Assembly (NCBI RefSeq): GCF_958295425.1
Contig: NC_081151.1
Coordinates: 16,216,606-16,280,605 of the forward strand
Source of the DNA: Solea solea
Taxonomy: Eukaryota > Chordata > Actinopteri > Pleuronectiformes > Soleidae
DNA length: 64,000 nt
Direction: 5' to 3'
The translations under genes and the position numbers were made by a program. Positions within the stretch are counted from its first letter, which is position 1, and every line of letters starts with the position of its first letter. Positions 1 through 9,434 of the stretch are shown here, piece by piece. The notes under the pieces were generated by a model, which ran no database searches, was not told the origin of the DNA, and worked only from the letters and a program-made list of their open reading frames with translations.

Positions 1-1013
1 CAGTCAACCCACAGACCAGCTCCAAAGACCTACAACATCATGTTGCTGCAGATGGTGTCACTGTGCATCGTTCAACTATTCAGCGCACTTTACACAAGGA
101 GATGCTGTATGGAAGAGTAATGCAGAAAAAGCCTTTTCTCTGCACCCGCCACAAACAGAGTCGCTTGAGGTATGCTAAAGCACATTTGGACAAGCCAGCT
201 TCATTTTGGAATAAGGTACTGTGGACTGATGAAACTAAAATAGAGTTATTTGGGCAAAACAAGGGGCGTTATGCATGGTGGAAAAACAACACAGCCTCCC
301 AAGAAAAACACTTGCTACCTACAGTTAAATTTGGTGGCGGTTCCATCATGCTGTGGGGCTGTGTGGCCACTGCAGAGACTGGGAATCCTGTTAAAGTCGA
401 GGGTCACATGAATTCCCCTCAATATCACCAGATTCTGGAGAACTATGTCCAGGAATCAGTGCCAAAGTTGAAGTTGCGCCATGGCTGGATCTTTCAACAA
501 GACAACGACCCCAAATCTACTAAGGCATTCATGCCGAGGAACAAATACAACGTTCTGGAATGGCCATCTCAGTCCCCAGACCTGAATATTATTGAACATT
601 TGTGGTGTGATTCAAATCGGGCTGTCCATGCTCGGAAAACCATCAAACCTGACTGAACTGGAGATGTTTTGTAAAGAAGAATGGTCCAAAATACCTTCCG
701 CCAGAATCCAGACTCTAATTGGAAGCTTTAGGAAGTGTTTAGAGGCTGTTATTTCTGCAAAAGGAGGATACACAAAACATTGACTTAATTTTTCTTTTGT
801 GGTGCCTAATTTTAGGCACATGCCTAATTTTGTTTAAATAATTCTTGCACACTTTCTGTAAATCATATAAACTTTATTTCACTTCTCAAATATCACTGTG
901 TTTGTCTCCTGTATGATATATTTAACTGAAATTTCTTATCCAAACAACCAATGATTTATAAAGGAAAATCATGAAAATTTACAGGGGTGCCCAAACATTT
1001 GCATACCACTGTA
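1..1013 (+). mobile_element. Tc1/mariner-type DNA transposon, 5'-truncated by window edge
   Basis: The right terminal inverted repeat ends at 1011 with ...GCATACCACTG and is followed by the TA target dinucleotide at 1012-1013. The rest of the element up to the left window edge carries a decayed transposase. The left terminal repeat is outside the window. It interrupts a hAT end found at 1014-1058, so it landed in an older transposon. Confidence 0.85.
63..783 (+). pseudogene. Tc1-like transposase, frameshifted
   Basis: The reading frame contains the DDE core of Tc1 transposases: W-T-D-E-T-K for the first aspartate, Q-D-N-D-P-K-S for the second, and S-P-D-L-N-I-I-E-H-L-W for the glutamate. The enzyme would cut and paste its own transposon. 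The N-terminal helix-turn-helix lies mostly off the left edge. The first frame stops at 656, while homologous C-terminal sequence continues in another frame to 783, so a frameshift lies near 620-650. It is therefore a dead copy. No host function is suggested. Confidence 0.85.
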
Positions 1014-1058
1014 ATTATTTTACAGTTTATCGTCATACCGGTAATCGTTACATCCCTA
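1014..1058. mobile_element. hAT transposon end remnant
   Basis: The segment ends ...GTTACATCCCTA at 1058 and is the same terminal sequence as the start of the hAT element at 29113 read on the opposite strand. The next eight bases, GTCATCAG at 1059-1066, match the uninterrupted LINE sequence near 27327 and are the expected target-site copy. The other end lies beyond the Tc1 insertion and the window edge. Confidence 0.75.
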
Positions 1059-2940
1059 GTCATCAGGAATATTATATCCAAAAATTTCCCCCACGATCCT
1101 CAGAACCCCGTCCCAAAATGATCGTATTTTCATACAGGACGTGAGAGTAATGAGAGTGATTGTCATTCAATTGCCCACATGGTCTCCAACAGAATTGTTG
1201 TTGACCCAATTGTTTATGTTTAATTTGTGGTGTAATAAAAAAATGTGTTAAGTTCTTCCAACCAAACTCCCTCCATCTCTTAGAACTTGTGGATGTGTGT
1301 TGGGACTTGTAAATGGACTGCCAATCACTCTCAGACAACTCAATGTTAAACTCTTTTTCCCATTTCACTTTTATATACAATGTATTCCTTCCTTGTTGTT
1401 TCATTAAACCTCTATACAGTTTAGAGACTATTTTTTATGGAGTTAGCTTATACGCACCTGTCAACACCTCAATCACATCGTTCCCTTCCAATGAGAGGTC
1501 TTTCTTGATTTCTGTCTCATATAATGTAAGTGTCTTAATTGAAGAAATCTGTAAAAATCTCTGTTGTCCAATCCAAACTCAATTTTAAGTTGACCAAATG
1601 ATTTAAAATGTTGCTTATTTATGAGTGTACATATAGCTGTTATTCCTTTGTCTCTCCACTTTTTAAAGGTTTTGTCTATTACACCTGGTCTGAACCTGGT
1701 GTGAGAAGGCCAGATCAACAGCTTACAGTCGCCTGTTAACTTGAATTTTTTAACGACGTCATACCATATTTCGAACGATCCTCTCATAATTGAGTTTTCA
1801 AACTTAAGATCCATATGATCTTTTCCACCTAACACTGACTATTGGGGGGCCCTACCCAGGTTCATCTCAATGTCCTTCCATCTGGCTTGATAACACGAAG
1901 ACATATCTTAACTGTGCAGCATAGTAATAATCTCTGAGACTTGGCAATGCCAATCCTCCATTAACTTTGTCTAGTTGAAGGGTCTTGAATCGTATCCTAG
2001 GCCTGGCACCCGCCCAGATGAACCTGGATATTAGCTTGTCCCAATGCGAGAATTGTGAATCTGGTACTTTAACTGGGAGAGATAAAAAAAAAAAGGTACA
2101 ACAACCTGGGTAAAAGATTCATCTTGATCACCTCAATTCTTGAGCTGAAATCCATCACTAACAATGACCACTTTGCTACATCTTCTTGAATTTTATCGTT
2201 GATTAGCCTGTAATTTGTCTCATAAATTCTGTCATATTCCGGAGTTATTATCACTCCTATGTATTTTATTGACTTAGAATTCCAATTTAAATTATATCTC
2301 TTCCTGATTTCTTTATTTGGCTTGAAATTAAAGGATAAAATCTGAGTTTTTGACATATTCAATTTGTAACCTGACATCAATCCATATTCTTCCATTCTCT
2401 TTAATAATATGGTAAACGTTGTGTTTGGATCTTGAAGAAAGGTAATTATATCGTCAGCAAATAGTCCTATTTTGTGTTCATCTCCTGCCATCGTGATTCC
2501 TGTCAACTTATCTTCTTGTCTGATTAGTTGAGCAAGTGGCTCTATGAAAATTGCGAAGGGGGCAGGACTAGCACAACAACCTTGTCGTGTCCCTCTGTAC
2601 AGTTTAAAAGTGCCTGTCAGATGCCCGTTAATTTTAACTCTGGCTGATGGGTCAGTATACAATGCCTTTATGCAATTTATGAATTTATTATTGAATCCCA
2701 TCCTTTCCACTACTTTATACAAAAAAGCCCAGCTGACCCTATCAAACGCTTTTTCAGTGCAGCGCTTGTATGGTGTTTATTCACATGTTCTATAATATGA
2801 AGTGTGCGCCTGATGTTGTCCTGTGTTTGCCGTCCCTTGACAAAACCTGTCTGGTCCTCGTGTATCAGGTCAGGCAAAAAATGTTCCAGTCTTTTAGTGA
2901 TAATGGATGTGAACAGTTTGTAATCTACGTTCAGAATAGA
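1059..2940 (-). mobile_element. L1/Tx1-like LINE fragment, copy 1
   Basis: Nearly the same sequence recurs at 27327-30223. The minus strand encodes a broken reverse transcriptase (2069-2722 is its longest open part) with G-T-R-Q-G-C and F-A-D-D-I motifs. A 16-base loss near 2757, where the other copy has CAGCATCTAAGCTGAT, breaks the frame. The C-terminal part is at 1072-1835. The 3' tail is missing because the hAT/Tc1 nest sits there. The right edge joins TTATTTGGCTTTTTT, the flank also seen at copy 2, so both copies descend from one insertion that was duplicated with the V array. Confidence 0.85.
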
Positions 2941-3244
2941 TTATTTGGCTTTTTTAATGTTAAATGAAGGATATATACATACGTTAGTCAGAAACAATGA
3001 AGTTGCCTGTAAATATTTGAACACAAATATGTAGACCTAAAAGTGTTATGAAGTGACTTTTTGAAATATAATGTTGTTGATTCCATGTATTATTTGTACA
3101 ATTGTGTATAATATTTAGTGTAAACGTATTCAGTGTAATAAATATGATCATTAATATTAATGCAACACGTCAAAGAAGGAATGGTGAGAATGTGTGGTGC
3201 TTGAGGTCCCCCTACAGTCCATAATAAAAACGAGATTTGGTGAG

Positions 3245-3283
3245 TGTTTTTGTTCAGCTTCCACAGACGTCTGTGTCACTGTG
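3245..3283 (-). other. 23-RSS of TRBV-A1
   Basis: On the minus strand: heptamer CACAGTG (3277-3283), 23-base spacer (3254-3276), nonamer ACAAAAACA (3245-3253). It abuts the V exon directly. A 23-base spacer is what V-beta segments carry to pair with 12-RSS partners. Confidence 0.93.
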
Positions 3284-3719
3284 TTCACTCACAGCACAGA
3301 AATACAAGCCTTTATCTCCTGACTCCAGGTTCTTCACTGTGAATGTGCCGCTACGAGCGTCAGGTTTCTTGGCCGAAAACTTTTCTTTGCTGAAATCTCC
3401 AAAGTCGAAATCTTTATCGGCTGGTGTTGTCAAAACAATTAGCTCCATGGTTTCTCCCGGCAGTTGTCTGAACCAGTACATCTGGTAATATGATTCCCCC
3501 TTGGTGTGGCTGCAGTGTATTGTAGCATTGTTGTCGCCCTTGTTTTTCCACAGTATGGGGGTTTGTGTCACATCAGTCCCTGCAAAAAAACCTGCGTTCA
3601 CAAGAGTAAGAGTTAAAAAATCTTTATAATATTATCTGGTGTTAACTTTAATGACTTTACTGTTCATTACCTGGAGTCCACAGTAAAGAGAGAGACAGTG
3701 CGATGATGATTTTATCCAT
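3284..3719 (-). CDS. trbv: T-cell receptor beta-type V segment A1
   Basis: The leader exon is 3671-3719 (49 bases, ATG at 3719, hydrophobic M-D-K-I-I-I-A-L-S-L-S-L-L-W signal, donor GTAATG). The V exon is 3284-3579, with acceptor ...TTTGCAG. The split codon gives G-T-D-V-T-Q-T-P. Immunoglobulin V landmarks are present: first Cys in A-T-I-H-C, Trp in Q-M-Y-W-F-R-Q, second Cys in L-Y-F-C-A-V-S-E-H, after which the RSS heptamer starts. After V(D)J joining it would form the N-terminal antigen-binding domain of a TCR beta chain at the T-cell surface. The phrase Q-M-Y-W-F-R-Q-L-P-G-E is the teleost TRBV style I know. An alpha/delta V with the same RSS type is less likely. Intact in frame, splice sites and RSS. 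An open reading through the intron gives a false ATG at 3601. Confidence 0.88.
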
Positions 3720-3760
3720 ATTCTGACTGAACCTCACTCTCATACAGTTACTCTATAGAG

Positions 3761-3835
3761 ATATAAGGTGTTGCAGGTGGGCGTGTCACTGCATTATGTG
3801 AGGTGATCATGTGACACTGACATTTAATACGTCAC
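3761..3835 (-). promoter_or_regulatory. Putative promoter of V-A1 (TATA-like and CRE-like sites)
   Basis: CCTTATAT lies at 3761-3768 on the minus strand, about 42 bases above the ATG. GTGACGTA, a CRE/ATF-like core, lies at 3828-3835. Mammalian V-beta promoters share a conserved decamer AGTGAYRTCA, and this site resembles its core. The block is kept in the other A copies, including the truncated ones. Function is inferred. Confidence 0.45.
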
Positions 3836-3999
3836 CTACATAGACTGAGTGAAGAGGCCAGATTTTTTCCTATGATGGACTTATTTATTTTGATATTTAA
3901 AGTAGGAATTATAAATTTCATTATAAAACAATCTGTCAATGTGAGAAAATCCATAAAAAATATGCTTTTTTTGGTTTTACACAGACTAGTATTATTGTT

Positions 4000-4032
<33 letters not shown>

Positions 4033-4567
4033 GATGATAATAATAATAATAATAGTACGTTCAATTAATTGTATTATTTCTTAAGTAGGATTCAGTTGTT
4101 TTGCAACCCTTATTTAAACACGTTCTTAAAACAGCAGATCAGAAACTTCATGATCAGGGAATTAAGGTCAAATCTATTCATGTAGCACATTTGTGGAGAG
4201 GAATGATTTTCGTGAAATCAAGCCAGAGATTAACATGGATTTTTCCTCGGCCTCTAGGTTAATCTCAAACGGATGATTTCAGGGCTTGGACTCCAATTGG
4301 ATTTTTGATGCAATTTCACAAATGTGCTCTGTGTTCTTTGTCTTCTGTGATTATAAACTCATAATTGACTGAGATTTTTAGAAAATGGAGACACTAACTT
4401 GTGAATTCAGGCGTCTTTTACGATCAGCAATTGCAGGATTTGAGATTTTATCATTTTGGCATGAAGAAACTTCCTGACCACAAACGTCACAAACTTTATT
4501 TCCATTCCTTAATGACATGGTGTCGTGTCAGATGAGGTCTCTGGTTTGTATGAAGGCTGAGTGCAGG
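3836..4567. other. A-to-B inter-V spacer, with ATT/AAT microsatellite
   Basis: No gene was seen. It contains an imperfect AAT run (about 4001-4062). The rest is unique-looking sequence repeated in every cassette (10937-11773, 13415-14264, 19388-20230, 25266-26102, 31014-31630, 41270-42105). The short isoleucine- or asparagine-rich open frames here are translations of the AAT run. Confidence 0.7.
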
Positions 4568-4606
4568 TGTTTTTGTATTGACGGTAGGAAACAGTGAGGC
4601 ACTGTG
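4568..4606 (-). other. 23-RSS of TRBV-B1
   Basis: Heptamer CACAGTG (4600-4606), 23-base spacer, nonamer ACAAAAACA (4568-4576) on the minus strand. Confidence 0.93.
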
Positions 4607-5052
4607 CTGACTGGCTGCACAGAAATAAACACCACTGTCATTCACTGAGAGACTGTTAATGGTGAGGCTTGAGTGTGAACGACCATCTCCATTAAAGTTG
4701 ATTTTTTCTTTCAGAGCGACCTCTGGGTTAGGAAAGTTAATATTTATATATCCCAGAAACTCTAAGTTGTCTTTGTCCTGTTTGTACCACAGGATTACAG
4801 TGTAGCTGCTTATACTGTGCGAACAGTTGATCTCTTTGTCGACAGATTCCCCGCTTCTCTTTGTGATGAAAGGAGGTATCTGGACGACACGGTTGGTATC
4901 AGAAGCACCTGTGGGGGAAAAAGAACATAACTTGAATGCAGGATTGTAAACTGTTAAGTTTACATTGTGTTACTCTGCAGTGTTGTCGTTTTTGTCTTAC
5001 CTTTATTTCCTGGTAACTGAAGAAAACAACAGATAAAAACCATGAAAATCAT
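4607..5052 (-). CDS. trbv: T-cell receptor beta-type V segment B1
   Basis: The leader exon is 5001-5052 (52 bases, ATG at 5052, signal M-I-F-M-V-F-I-C-C-F-L). The V exon is 4607-4908 after acceptor CCCCCACAG. Landmarks: first Cys in K-E-I-N-C-S-H-S-I-S-S-Y, Trp in V-I-L-W-Y-K-Q-D, second Cys in S-G-V-Y-F-C-A-A-S-Q, directly followed by the RSS. The S-H-S-I-S-S-Y plus I-L-W-Y-K-Q pattern is typical of a large teleost TRBV group. The frame is open from splice to RSS. A second in-frame ATG at 5043 could also start the leader. CDR1 reads S-Y-T-V. Family B differs from family A across the whole frame, so the A/B split is old relative to the array amplification. Confidence 0.87.
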
Positions 5053-5055
5053 GTT

Positions 5056-5405
5056 AAAGGTATTGAAGATATAAGCCCGGGTGATTGAGCACATGTGGAT
5101 GGGATCGCTTTACAACTACAGTGATGAAGTGACAGCAGGGTAACAGCACAGCTGCAGTCAATAGAGATGATCTAACTTCATTTGCTGAGGTTTTTTGCCC
5201 CCTGCTGGTGTGACAAATACTGCAAGTGGCTTCAGTCGAGGTGCTCGGTCATTTCAGTCATTTCAGCTCAGTGCTGTCCTTTGTTGTGAGGCTTTATCTC
5301 AAGGAGACTTATCGAGCTATGACGCTGCACACAGGTCGTTTCTCTGGGCTCATGAAAAGTTTTCTTTTGCGATGTTTGTGCTACTCAAAGGAGAGCGACC
5401 GTACA
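5056..5405. repeat. Duplicated B-promoter region, left copy
   Basis: This segment, which runs upstream from just above the B1 leader, is repeated at 5847-6195 with only a few base changes. An LTR-like element (5406-5846) sits exactly between the two copies. Neither extra copy brings a second V exon. Confidence 0.85.
5197..5208 (-). promoter_or_regulatory. CTCF-consensus match upstream of V-B1
   Basis: The minus strand reads CCAGCAGGGGGC, a full match to the CTCF core CCASYAGRKGGC. It lies about 145 bases above the B1 ATG. Binding is inferred. Confidence 0.45.
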
Positions 5406-5846
5406 TGTTACGTGTTACGTCCCCACTTGTGGCATCCAGGGGAAATGGGGCGGGCAACAATTAAATATAAAACCGGGCGTTTCGAAGAAGAAAAGAAACA
5501 GAGATATTTGTAAACTTAGACTATTTATTTCTGCGTAAGTAAATCAACGTCAACACAAAACTACTTCCTGATGGAAGCGAAGCCAAGAAAGAAAAACCAA
5601 GGGTTAACACTACGAGCGAATATGCACAAGTCGAGGATAGAGCGCAGCACACAGCTCTCGTTCACGACCAACAGCTTCTCACTGTCTGGCGGTTTGGCCC
5701 ACTGGCCCCGTCTGCTTCCATCCCTGCAGCTTTGAGGCAATCCACCTGATTGCCAAGGTGCCGCAGGTGTGCCTGACCAGTCAGGTGGGGAGGGTGGCAC
5801 CTGGCGCAGGACACAAAAGAAGAGCAAAAAACATGCACACGTAACA
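5406..5846. mobile_element. Probable solo LTR
   Basis: The ends are TGTTACG...CGTAACA, the TG...CA pattern of LTRs with a 7-base terminal inverted repeat. The plus strand has a TATA-like AAATATAAAACC; the minus strand has AATAAA, so orientation is open. No matching target duplication is seen at the edges; instead both flanks belong to the same 350-base repeat. No other copy is present in the window. Confidence 0.6.
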
Positions 5847-6195
5847 AAGGTATTGAAGATATAAACCCGGGTGATTGAGCACCTGTGGATGGGATCGCTT
5901 TACAACTACAGTGATGAAGTGACAGCAGGGTAACAGCACAGCTGCAGTCAATAGAGATGATCTAACTTCATTTGCTGAGGTTTGTTGCCCCCTGCTGGTG
6001 TGACAAATACTGCAAGTGGCTTCAGTCGAGGTGCTCGGTCATTTCAGTCATTTCAGCTCAGTGCTGTCCTTTGTTGTGAGGCTTTATCTCAAGGAGACTT
6101 ATCGAGCTATGACGCTGCACACAGGTCGTTTCTCTGGGCTCATGAAAAGTTTTCTTTTGCGATGTTTGTGCTTCTCAAAGGAGAGCGACCGTACA
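5847..6195. repeat. Duplicated B-promoter region, right copy
   Basis: Second copy of 5056-5405. Differences include ATAAACC for ATAAGCC and CACCTGTGG for CACATGTGG. The right copy keeps the version found upstream of the other B genes, so the left copy carries the private changes. Confidence 0.85.
5987..5998 (-). promoter_or_regulatory. CTCF-consensus match, duplicated copy
   Basis: The minus strand reads CCAGCAGGGGGC. It is the second copy made by the 350-base duplication and is not next to a V exon. Confidence 0.4.
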
Positions 6196-6430
6196 CTGTA
6201 AATACACCCTAAAATACCTGGTTCATTTCTTTGGCTTTTTTAATGTTAAATGAAGGATATATACACGTTTTTTAGAAACAATGACGTTGCCTGTAAATAT
6301 TTGAACACAAATATGTAGACCTAAAAGTGTTATGAAGTGACTTTTAGAAATATAATGTTGTTGATTCCATGTATTATTTGTACAATTGTGTATAATATTT
6401 AGTGTAAATGTATTCAGTGTAATAAATATG

Positions 6431-6463
<33 letters not shown>

Positions 6464-6870
6464 AATGCAACAGCCTTTAAAACCAGGAAAAGTTGCCACA
6501 GATACTGTAATGTCAGTATACGATACAGATATAATATCCATATATTGCTTAGCACTATTTTGTGGGAGGTATTGCAAAAACATAGTGGTCCAAAATGGCT
6601 TCCTGTTAAAAAAAAAAAAAAAAAAAACTTTGTACACACAAAGAAAATTAAGTACAATTTTGTCTTCCTGATCAGACAAATAGAAATGATTTCACCTAGA
6701 TTGTACACACTGGGAGTCAGTAAAATGAATCAGTTATTTGACATACTCTTCTACTCTAAAAAATAAAAATAAACTTGGTTCAAATGTGACAGTTTCACAA
6801 ATGTGAGCATTTGTAAGGTCTTTGGTTTAGATAGAGGCAGAGTGCAGATGCTTGTGGTGTAAACTTGAGG
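6196..6870. other. B-to-D inter-V spacer
   Basis: No gene was seen. It has an ATT run (about 6431-6463) and a 19-20 base A run (about 6607-6627). The same spacer recurs at 15111-15850, 21077-21800, 31800-32520 and 52040-52790. A part near 6240-6430 resembles the sequence just downstream of the A genes (2945-3150), so the A and D flanks share ancestry. Open frames of I, N, F or K runs are repeat translations. Confidence 0.65.
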
Positions 6871-6879
6871 TGTTTTGTG

Positions 6880-7877
6880 TTGACTTGAGGGAACAGAGTG
6901 CGCTGACTGCACACAAACACACACACACTGTCATTCAGTGCAAGATCGTTAATGGTACGGCTTGAGTGTGAACGACCATTTCCACTGAAGCTGATTTTTC
7001 CTTGTGTTACTAAATCGCAGACGCTTTAAATAGTGTTTTTCCTCTTCGTACCAGACAATGGTATTGTGCTGGGTTATAGAGTATGTACAGTTGATCTCTT
7101 TGTCAATAGATTCTCCCGTTGTCTTTGCTGGTCTGGTGTGAGCACCACCTGTGGGATTAAAGAACAGATCTTGAAGGTGACATAGACCGGAAGCTCCAAT
7201 TAACGCTGCGTTTTTGTGTGTATCTGCGTCATTACCTCGTTTATGAAACCCTAAAGTTTCAGAACAAACAGTTCAGCCACTGCTGAGAAAATAGTGTTGT
7301 ATTGTTTTCCTGGGCTCTGCGAAGCGGATCGACACTTCCTTAATTTGATGTCGTCATCAGAAATCCTCACCACCGTAGCGCCTCCCGGTGCGGGCACTAG
7401 TCCGGGCACATCCGGTTGCGTACATTCAACCGCAGAAGAAGAAGAAGAACTAGTCTCGTTGTAGCTGCTGAGATGCAGAGCATCCACCGTGCCAGAGGGG
7501 GAGCTGTGTATCTGAGCGCTGGCCTATCTATTACGTCACTTCCAGGTACCTGGCCAATCACAGGACAGTAGGAAAGCTCTCGTTGGCTGGCCAATCACAG
7601 CAACTGTTTGGTCTGAAACAGCGCGGCTGACGAGAGCGTCAGCGAGGAGATATTTTGATCGGCTCGTTTGCAGCGATTAGGAGGTTTTTAATCATGAAAA
7701 CAAGTTAATATATGTAAGTAGACCTCCATAACTAACATATATGTGTGATACAAGCATTCTATGTCGCCTTTAAAGGCATGATCGGATGCTTTTAAGTTTG
7801 CACGTGTTGTTGTTTTCTTTCTTACCCTTATTTCCTGGTAAATGAAGAAAGCAACAGATTAAAACCACAAAGATCAT
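6880..7877 (-). pseudogene. TRBV pseudogene D1
   Basis: The leader exon is intact at 7826-7877 (M-I-F-V-V-L-I-C-C-F-L-H-L-P). The V exon runs from acceptor 7148 down to about 6903. It keeps T-G-E-S-I-D-K-E-I-N-C and I-V-W-Y, clearly a sister of family B. It has lost about nine residues in FR1, carries a frameshift after the CDR2 region, has a CA-repeat-driven change at the expected Y-F-C end, and has no heptamer where the RSS should be. It cannot recombine normally. The same lesions are in all five D copies. In this copy the leader intron is lengthened by a 595-base transposon (7175-7769). Confidence 0.85.
7175..7769. mobile_element. Non-autonomous DNA transposon with TTAA-type target site
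   Basis: The other four D copies have an unbroken GATCTTAAAGGCATG here. In D1 this site is split by 595 bases whose ends are inverted: AGGTGACATAGA... and ...TCTATGTCGCCT. Flanks are TTGA (7171-7174, one change) and TTAA (7770-7773). A TTAA target fits piggyBac-like elements, although the termini are not the usual CCY type. No transposase is coded. Confidence 0.8.
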
Positions 7878-8044
7878 GTTAAAGTATTGAAGATATGAGA
7901 CGTTGTTTTCAGCTTCTATCACAGATCTTGTCAGTTCAGCACCTGTGGATGAGAGAGTTTTACTCTTGGTCAGGGAGGGAGGGGCTTGTGTTCTCTTGAT
8001 ATTGCAGTCAATGGGGCTCATTTGATTTTTTTTAGAGGTTTGTC

Positions 8045-8056
8045 TCCCCCTGCTGG
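8045..8056 (-). promoter_or_regulatory. CTCF-like site upstream of D1
   Basis: The minus strand reads CCAGCAGGGGGA, one mismatch (last base) to the CTCF core. The same variant is at 16434, 22384, 33094 and 53363 above the other D copies. Confidence 0.3.
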
Positions 8057-8800
8057 TGTGTGAAATACTGCAGGTGGTTTAAATTCAGTTTAAAATTTAG
8101 GATTAAGTTATAGTTCTGGTGCTTTTGTCTTTCTCTCTCTCTGTTTGTGAACTGTAACTTTAAAAAAGTAAAGTAAAGAACGTATTTGAATGATTTTTGG
8201 GAGATGAAGGTAATTTTTCAAGCAAGAAGTGATTGGATTTTGCTGGTGATTCAGTCAATAATCCCAATTCAGTACAGTTGTTGACTTGAGGGATAGGGAT
8301 AGTCGTACTGACACTGGTTTTGGCCCATTCTGAGAGTGCGTTTCCTAGTTTTCATTATGAATAAATATTATTTTATATTATTAACTAAAGGAGCATTTTA
8401 TTTATATTTGTAGTTTCTTAATGTCCGTGTGTCTTCATTTGTGTTGTATGTTCAATCCAAAAAAGTCTGAAAATGGTGCTCATTTTCCTCCCCAAAATGA
8501 AGAAACTGTCAAATACTTACTTTACTAAAAATAGATGAATCAATAAATAAAACTCAAACTGATTGATTATGGATTAGTTCGCTAAATGACTAATAATGTA
8601 ATAATTGTTGGTCTAAACGCTTTGATTAAACAGTATATCTTTTAGAACTCTTCCTCAAATCTAATGAAATCACTGTAACTGTCTCGATAAGAAATCTATA
8701 CATTAACATTGACTTAACTTACTTGCGTCATAATGCAGGTTCAGTAAAAGCATTTCCATGTCATTAATAGAAGAACATGAAGAGAAACACCCAGCATAGA
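8057..8800. other. D-to-C inter-V spacer
   Basis: Nothing recognisable beyond AT-rich sequence. It is shared at 16446-17212, 22396-23102, 33106-33862 and 53375-54206. Short indels differ between copies. Confidence 0.65.
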
Positions 8801-8839
8801 GGTTTTTGATCAGCCTTGTCAGTTGACGGTGTCACTGTG
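8801..8839 (-). other. 23-RSS of TRBV-C1
   Basis: Heptamer CACAGTG (8833-8839), 23-base spacer, nonamer TCAAAAACC (8801-8809). The nonamer differs from that of families A and B. Confidence 0.92.
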
Positions 8840-9308
8840 GGGCTGAGCCACGGCACAGAAATACCAGCCTTTGTCACTGGGCTCCACATTCTTCACCGTG
8901 AATGTTCCACTGTGAGCGTCGGGTTTGGTGGCTGCGAACTTTTTCGCACTGAAATTTCCAAAATCGGGATCTGTGTTTGCTCTTGTAAACGCGACTTGTT
9001 TCATGTCTTCTCCCGGCAGCTGTCTGTACCAGTACATCTGGAAATATGTTCCACCTTTGGTGTGGTTGCAGTGCATTGTTGCATTGTCTCCCTTTTTCTC
9101 CCACACTATGGCAGTCTGTGTGACATCACTGCCATCAGCCAGACCTGTGTATATAAAGAGTTATTTATTAAAAAAAAAATACATTATATAACAATATTTT
9201 AATCTGAAATGCAGTTTTCTGATGTTATTTATTTATTTATTTTACGTTACCTTTTACCCAGAGCAGAAACAGGAACAAGCTGCTAACACCACGTTTGATA
9301 AAGTCCAT
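8840..9308 (-). CDS. trbv: T-cell receptor beta-type V segment C1
   Basis: The leader exon is 9251-9308 (58 bases, ATG at 9308, M-D-F-I-K-R-G-V-S-S-L-F-L-F-L-L-W). The V exon is 8840-9144 after acceptor TATACACAG, starting G-L-A-D-G-S-D-V-T-Q-T. Landmarks: A-T-M-H-C, Q-M-Y-W-Y-R-Q-L-P-G-E, and G-W-Y-F-C-A-V-A-Q, then the RSS. It is the sister family of A (same FR2 and D-F-G-x-F-S in FR3) with its own longer leader. CDR2 in this copy is R-A-N-T-D-P, one codon longer than in C2, C3 and C5. All parts needed for a functional V are present. Confidence 0.88.
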
Positions 9309-9367
9309 GTTCAGAGTCATAACTGTCAGTGTGGTTACAGAGTGAACAGACTGGAATGTGCGAGTGT

Positions 9368-9375
9368 CTTATAAT
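9368..9375 (-). promoter_or_regulatory. TATA-like box of V-C1
   Basis: ATTATAAG on the minus strand, about 60 bases above the C1 ATG. It is conserved upstream of C2-C5. Confidence 0.45.
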
Positions 9376-9422
9376 GTGTGGTGTGTGTGTGTGAGCGATT
9401 GAGACAGTTGTGATATTCAGGA

Positions 9423-9434
9423 TCCCCCTACTGG
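9423..9434 (-). promoter_or_regulatory. CTCF-like site upstream of C1
   Basis: The minus strand reads CCAGTAGGGGGA, one mismatch at the last base. It is kept in C3 and C5 and altered in C2 and C4. Confidence 0.3.

Noticed and set aside
6386..6766. Lysine-, isoleucine- and asparagine-run proteins
   Set aside because: They translate ATT and poly-A tracts.
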